The notes under the pieces were generated by a model. The model was given only the letters and a program-made list of their open reading frames with translations, made no database searches and was not told the origin of the DNA. A DNA stretch of 64,000 nt from Circinella minor (lineage: Eukaryota > Mucoromycota > Mucoromycetes > Mucorales > Lichtheimiaceae), in assembly GCA_016758965.1 (NCBI GenBank), contig JAEPRB010000038.1:62001-126000 (forward strand), given 5' to 3'. Made by a program: the position numbers and the translations under genes. How positions within the stretch are numbered: the first letter of the stretch is position 1; the number at the start of each line of letters is the position of its first letter. Below are positions 61,901-64,000 of the stretch, in pieces.

Positions 61901-62104
61901 GCACTCCTCAGCTTGGTTTAATATCATAATCAGAGTTTGGTTCGTTGTATTTATTTGATAAACTAGCTGATGGTGAAAAATCTTCCTCAATGGCAGGAAA
62001 GATGAAACGTGTTGTGAATGCGACCTTTAATTTTTTTTGAAAAAAGTCATATAGATCGAACATTAGGTGGCAGTATCCCTTATACAGTAACTTTAATTCC
62101 TTAG
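58933..62104. other. gene-poor region
   Basis: About 3.2 kb. The first 150 bases hold the MIR gene's promoter. Between 59700 and 60150 the minus strand has some protein-like segments (TPTKIIAYLDIHIGISAFSD; MPFYTLSFMLVREVIIVLIK) that might belong to a broken membrane-protein gene, but I could not join them. At 61029-61080 two near-direct copies of GCAGT-CTCCGATT occur. Nothing firmer. Confidence 0.35.
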
Positions 62105-62358
62105 AAGCAAATGATGAAGTCGAGCAGGTATACACAAAAGTCGTGAAATCAACTGGAAACGATGTAAGTAGAATTAAAGTTGATGTATGATACTGTATGA
62201 TACTGTATAATAGCTATAAACAAGGACAAGGCCCATTTAATTAGCTGTTTAACTGTCTATTTTATTAGGCAATAGAGGTAATCAATGAGTTGTATCCGCC
62301 TGATGCTAAACTAAGTTGGTCCAGAGTACCCAATTCTGATAATCTACCTAGCAGATAA
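62105..62358 (+). pseudogene. end of an eroded spliced gene
   Basis: Two joinable coding pieces on the plus strand: 62105-62163 (EANDEVEQVYTKVVKSTGND, then GTAAGT) and, after an AG, 62269-62358 (AIEVINELYPPDAKLSWSRV then PNSDNLPSR and stop). Upstream, another protein-like stretch around 61815-61917 (SQSNPSDCKRNSFDTYKQFI then SALLSLV) ends in a stop, so the gene looks broken. No family recognised; it could also be part of a mobile element. Confidence 0.35.
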
Positions 62359-62950
62359 ACATAATGGTTCAATCAGCAAGAGCAAGACTCTACGATTTAT
62401 GATAAGATAATTGTCCATGAAATATTACGTATGATATGACAATCTTTGAAGCATTTAAAAAAATTCCACCCATAAATAAATATATTCAATGAGACTACCT
62501 TCATCTGTATACTATCTTCATAATATTAAGCTATTATATATCATGTTCGACCAATACACTTTAATATATTGTACCTGTAAAATTCTTCGATTGAATATAA
62601 AATGTGAGCTTTTAGCCACTATTCAGTTCATAAAGTACACGCTCGCGCGCATGTGTGTGTGTGTGAGTTAAATGATGTACACAATCTAGAAAAAAAGATG
62701 CCACGGAACAATAGAAGATTATCTTATGCTAAACTATATATACTCCGCAAAAGAATCATGCTTCTTATTGATGCTCTTGAAAAAATCAATTGGACTCAAT
62801 AAAATTGTCAATCCAGAAAAATGAAGAAGAAAAAAAAAGTTATTTTTTAAATGTAGTTTGAATATAGCTTCTTATAGTAGTAGTTCAATGCTCAAATCTT
62901 TGTATAACCGTGTTGAAAATGACGACTCAACAATTTATCATCATAAGCGG

Positions 62951-63024
<74 letters not shown>

Positions 63025-63554
63025 CATCAGTAGTTCATTGTCAGGTGTAGTTGTGAGATCATTGAGAGTTGATTGATAACTCTTATTTTGCTTCAAGTGT
63101 GCTTGAGAAGCATTGTTGGGTAAACAATGTTGCAGCTGTCAAAGTACTTAAGAATGATGCAGGACGTACAAGTTTTTTTTATTTTTATTTGGTTAATTGG
63201 CCGCCCAGTTGGTGGCTTTTTGAGTCATAAAATTACCATGCCACTGATGCAACAAAAGAGCTCAGGTTCCGCAACTTATACACATAAATAATGTTTAAAG
63301 CAGCAAGGTACCTAGATAAAAAAAAAAGTTAAAAAAAAGGATTAAAAATAGCATTACTAATTGTTTCTGTGGAATTATATTATTAGTTCTGGTAGCATGG
63401 CCTTACGTTTGGTAAATAGAAGAAAAGAGTTATTATTTAAAATGGAAAAACCTTACATAATAAACAAAAAATGAAAATAAAAATAAAAACTAATTTCAGA
63501 CAACAAACACGTTATTAGTTAACAAAGGTACCACGTCAATCGTCGCCACGCACC
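62359..63554. other. intergenic, upstream of OXA1
   Basis: AT-rich with microsatellites (listed separately) and the OXA1 promoter near 63554. No gene seen. Confidence 0.45.
62953..63021. repeat. (CA)n followed by (TA)n microsatellite
   Basis: An uninterrupted CA array of about 18 units (62953-62989) is followed, after GACA, by a TA array of about 14 units to 63021. A short TG array lies at 62651-62665. Confidence 0.95.
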
Positions 63555-64000
63555 ATGGTACGTCTCATGGCACTTAAACAACCACAATCTTTGACGGTTC
63601 AACGACTTGGTGCGGCAGCTTTTGTTCGTTCATATACCACCGAACCAGCAACAACGACAGCAACAGAGGTTGCAGAAAACGTAACGACAACTGCCAATGA
63701 CAGCATTCAAGCTCTTGTGAATACAAGTGAAGTAGCAGCACAAATTGGTGATTTTAAAGCTTTGGGCTTGTGCAACTTTACCCCTGTAGGTGGTTTAGAA
63801 GCTATGCTTGAAGCTATTCATGTCTATTCAGGTTTACCATGGTGGGGCTCTATTGCTGCCGCTACTGTCGTTGTACGTTTGGCTCTCTTGCCTCTAATGA
63901 TTAAAATTCAACGTAATAACGCTAAAATGATGAACTTGAACCCAGAAGTATCACGATTGATGGAAAACTTGAAAACAGCACAACAACAAGGTGATTCAGT
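63555..64000 (+). CDS. OXA1: Oxa1-type mitochondrial inner-membrane insertase, 5' part, cut by the window end
   Basis: An open frame of 148 codons runs off the window. The N-terminus is a mitochondrial presequence: basic and hydroxylated with RLGAAAFVRSYTTEPA, where RSY/TT is a likely processing region. Then come the Oxa1/YidC hallmarks GLCNFTPVGGLEAMLEAIHV, SGLPWWGSIAAATVVVRLAL (first conserved transmembrane helix) and LPLMIKIQRNNAKMMNLNPE (the matrix loop). Oxa1 inserts mitochondrially and nuclear-encoded proteins from the matrix into the inner membrane and binds ribosomes with its C-terminus, which is not in the window. The ATG in CACCATGG context, the first of the open frame, is taken as the start. 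Confidence 0.93.
   Translation, partial: MVRLMALKQPQSLTVQRLGAAAFVRSYTTEPATTTATEVAENVTTTANDSIQALVNTSEVAAQIGDFKALGLCNFTPVGGLEAMLEAIHVYSGLPWWGSIAAATVVVRLALLPLMIKIQRNNAKMMNLNPEVSRLMENLKTAQQQGDS

Overview
The window looks like nuclear DNA of an early-diverging fungus, most likely Mucoromycota (Mucorales). The evidence is: very AT-rich intergenic DNA; many short introns (mostly about 45-160 nt) with GTAAGT-type donors; homopolymer Gln/Asn/Ser runs in transcription factors; pyrimidine-rich tracts just upstream of start codons; and a gene set that is plainly fungal (cytosolic acetyl-CoA carboxylase, Con7-like C2H2 factor, PTS2 thiolase, Cwc24/RNF113 splicing factor, Oxa1). I cannot name the species. 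All exon maps were built by hand from splice sites, reading-frame continuity and family motifs; frames and total lengths are consistent for each multi-exon model.

Layout. 0.2-9.4 kb: three minus-strand genes in a row, a seven-exon cytochrome P450 and two seven-exon MFS permeases of the anion:cation symporter type. 10.3-17.4 kb: acetyl-CoA carboxylase (2220 aa, four exons, minus). 19.1-24.4 kb: a Con7-like C2H2 regulator, a small coiled-coil protein and a two-finger GATA factor, all minus, with an orphan promoter-like block at 22.4-22.8 kb. 24.4-30 kb: gene-poor DNA with one small secreted-protein gene (27.4-28.0 kb) and a short inverted-repeat element. 30-37.1 kb: Cwc24/RNF113-like splicing factor (minus), peroxisomal 3-ketoacyl-CoA thiolase (plus) and a secreted expansin/barwin-like protein (plus). 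37.1-46.5 kb: a gene-empty block holding at least three DNA-transposon-like elements with terminal inverted repeats (119 bp, 774 bp, 1479 bp), hairpins and short tandem duplications. 46.5-51.0 kb: a bZIP factor with a predicted membrane segment right after the zipper (ATF6-like layout), convergent with an 11-exon zinc-finger gene in which every intron is in phase 1. 51.5-52.0 kb: one end of an element related to the 1479-bp one. 53.1-57.2 kb: a 12-exon coiled-coil/helical protein. 57.8-58.9 kb: a MIR-domain protein without a signal peptide. 59-63.5 kb: gene-poor DNA with microsatellites and an eroded coding relic. The window ends inside OXA1.

How the genes relate. Fungal gene order rarely implies a pathway, and I see no clear cluster. 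The P450 and two permeases on one strand could be an uptake-plus-oxidation group. Acetyl-CoA carboxylase and the peroxisomal thiolase represent fatty-acid synthesis and breakdown but lie 15 kb apart. The most interesting items are the candidate membrane-tethered bZIP, the all-phase-1 zinc-finger gene with one finger per exon, and the 1479-bp inverted-repeat element carrying eroded spliced coding sequence, with a related terminus 6.6 kb away.
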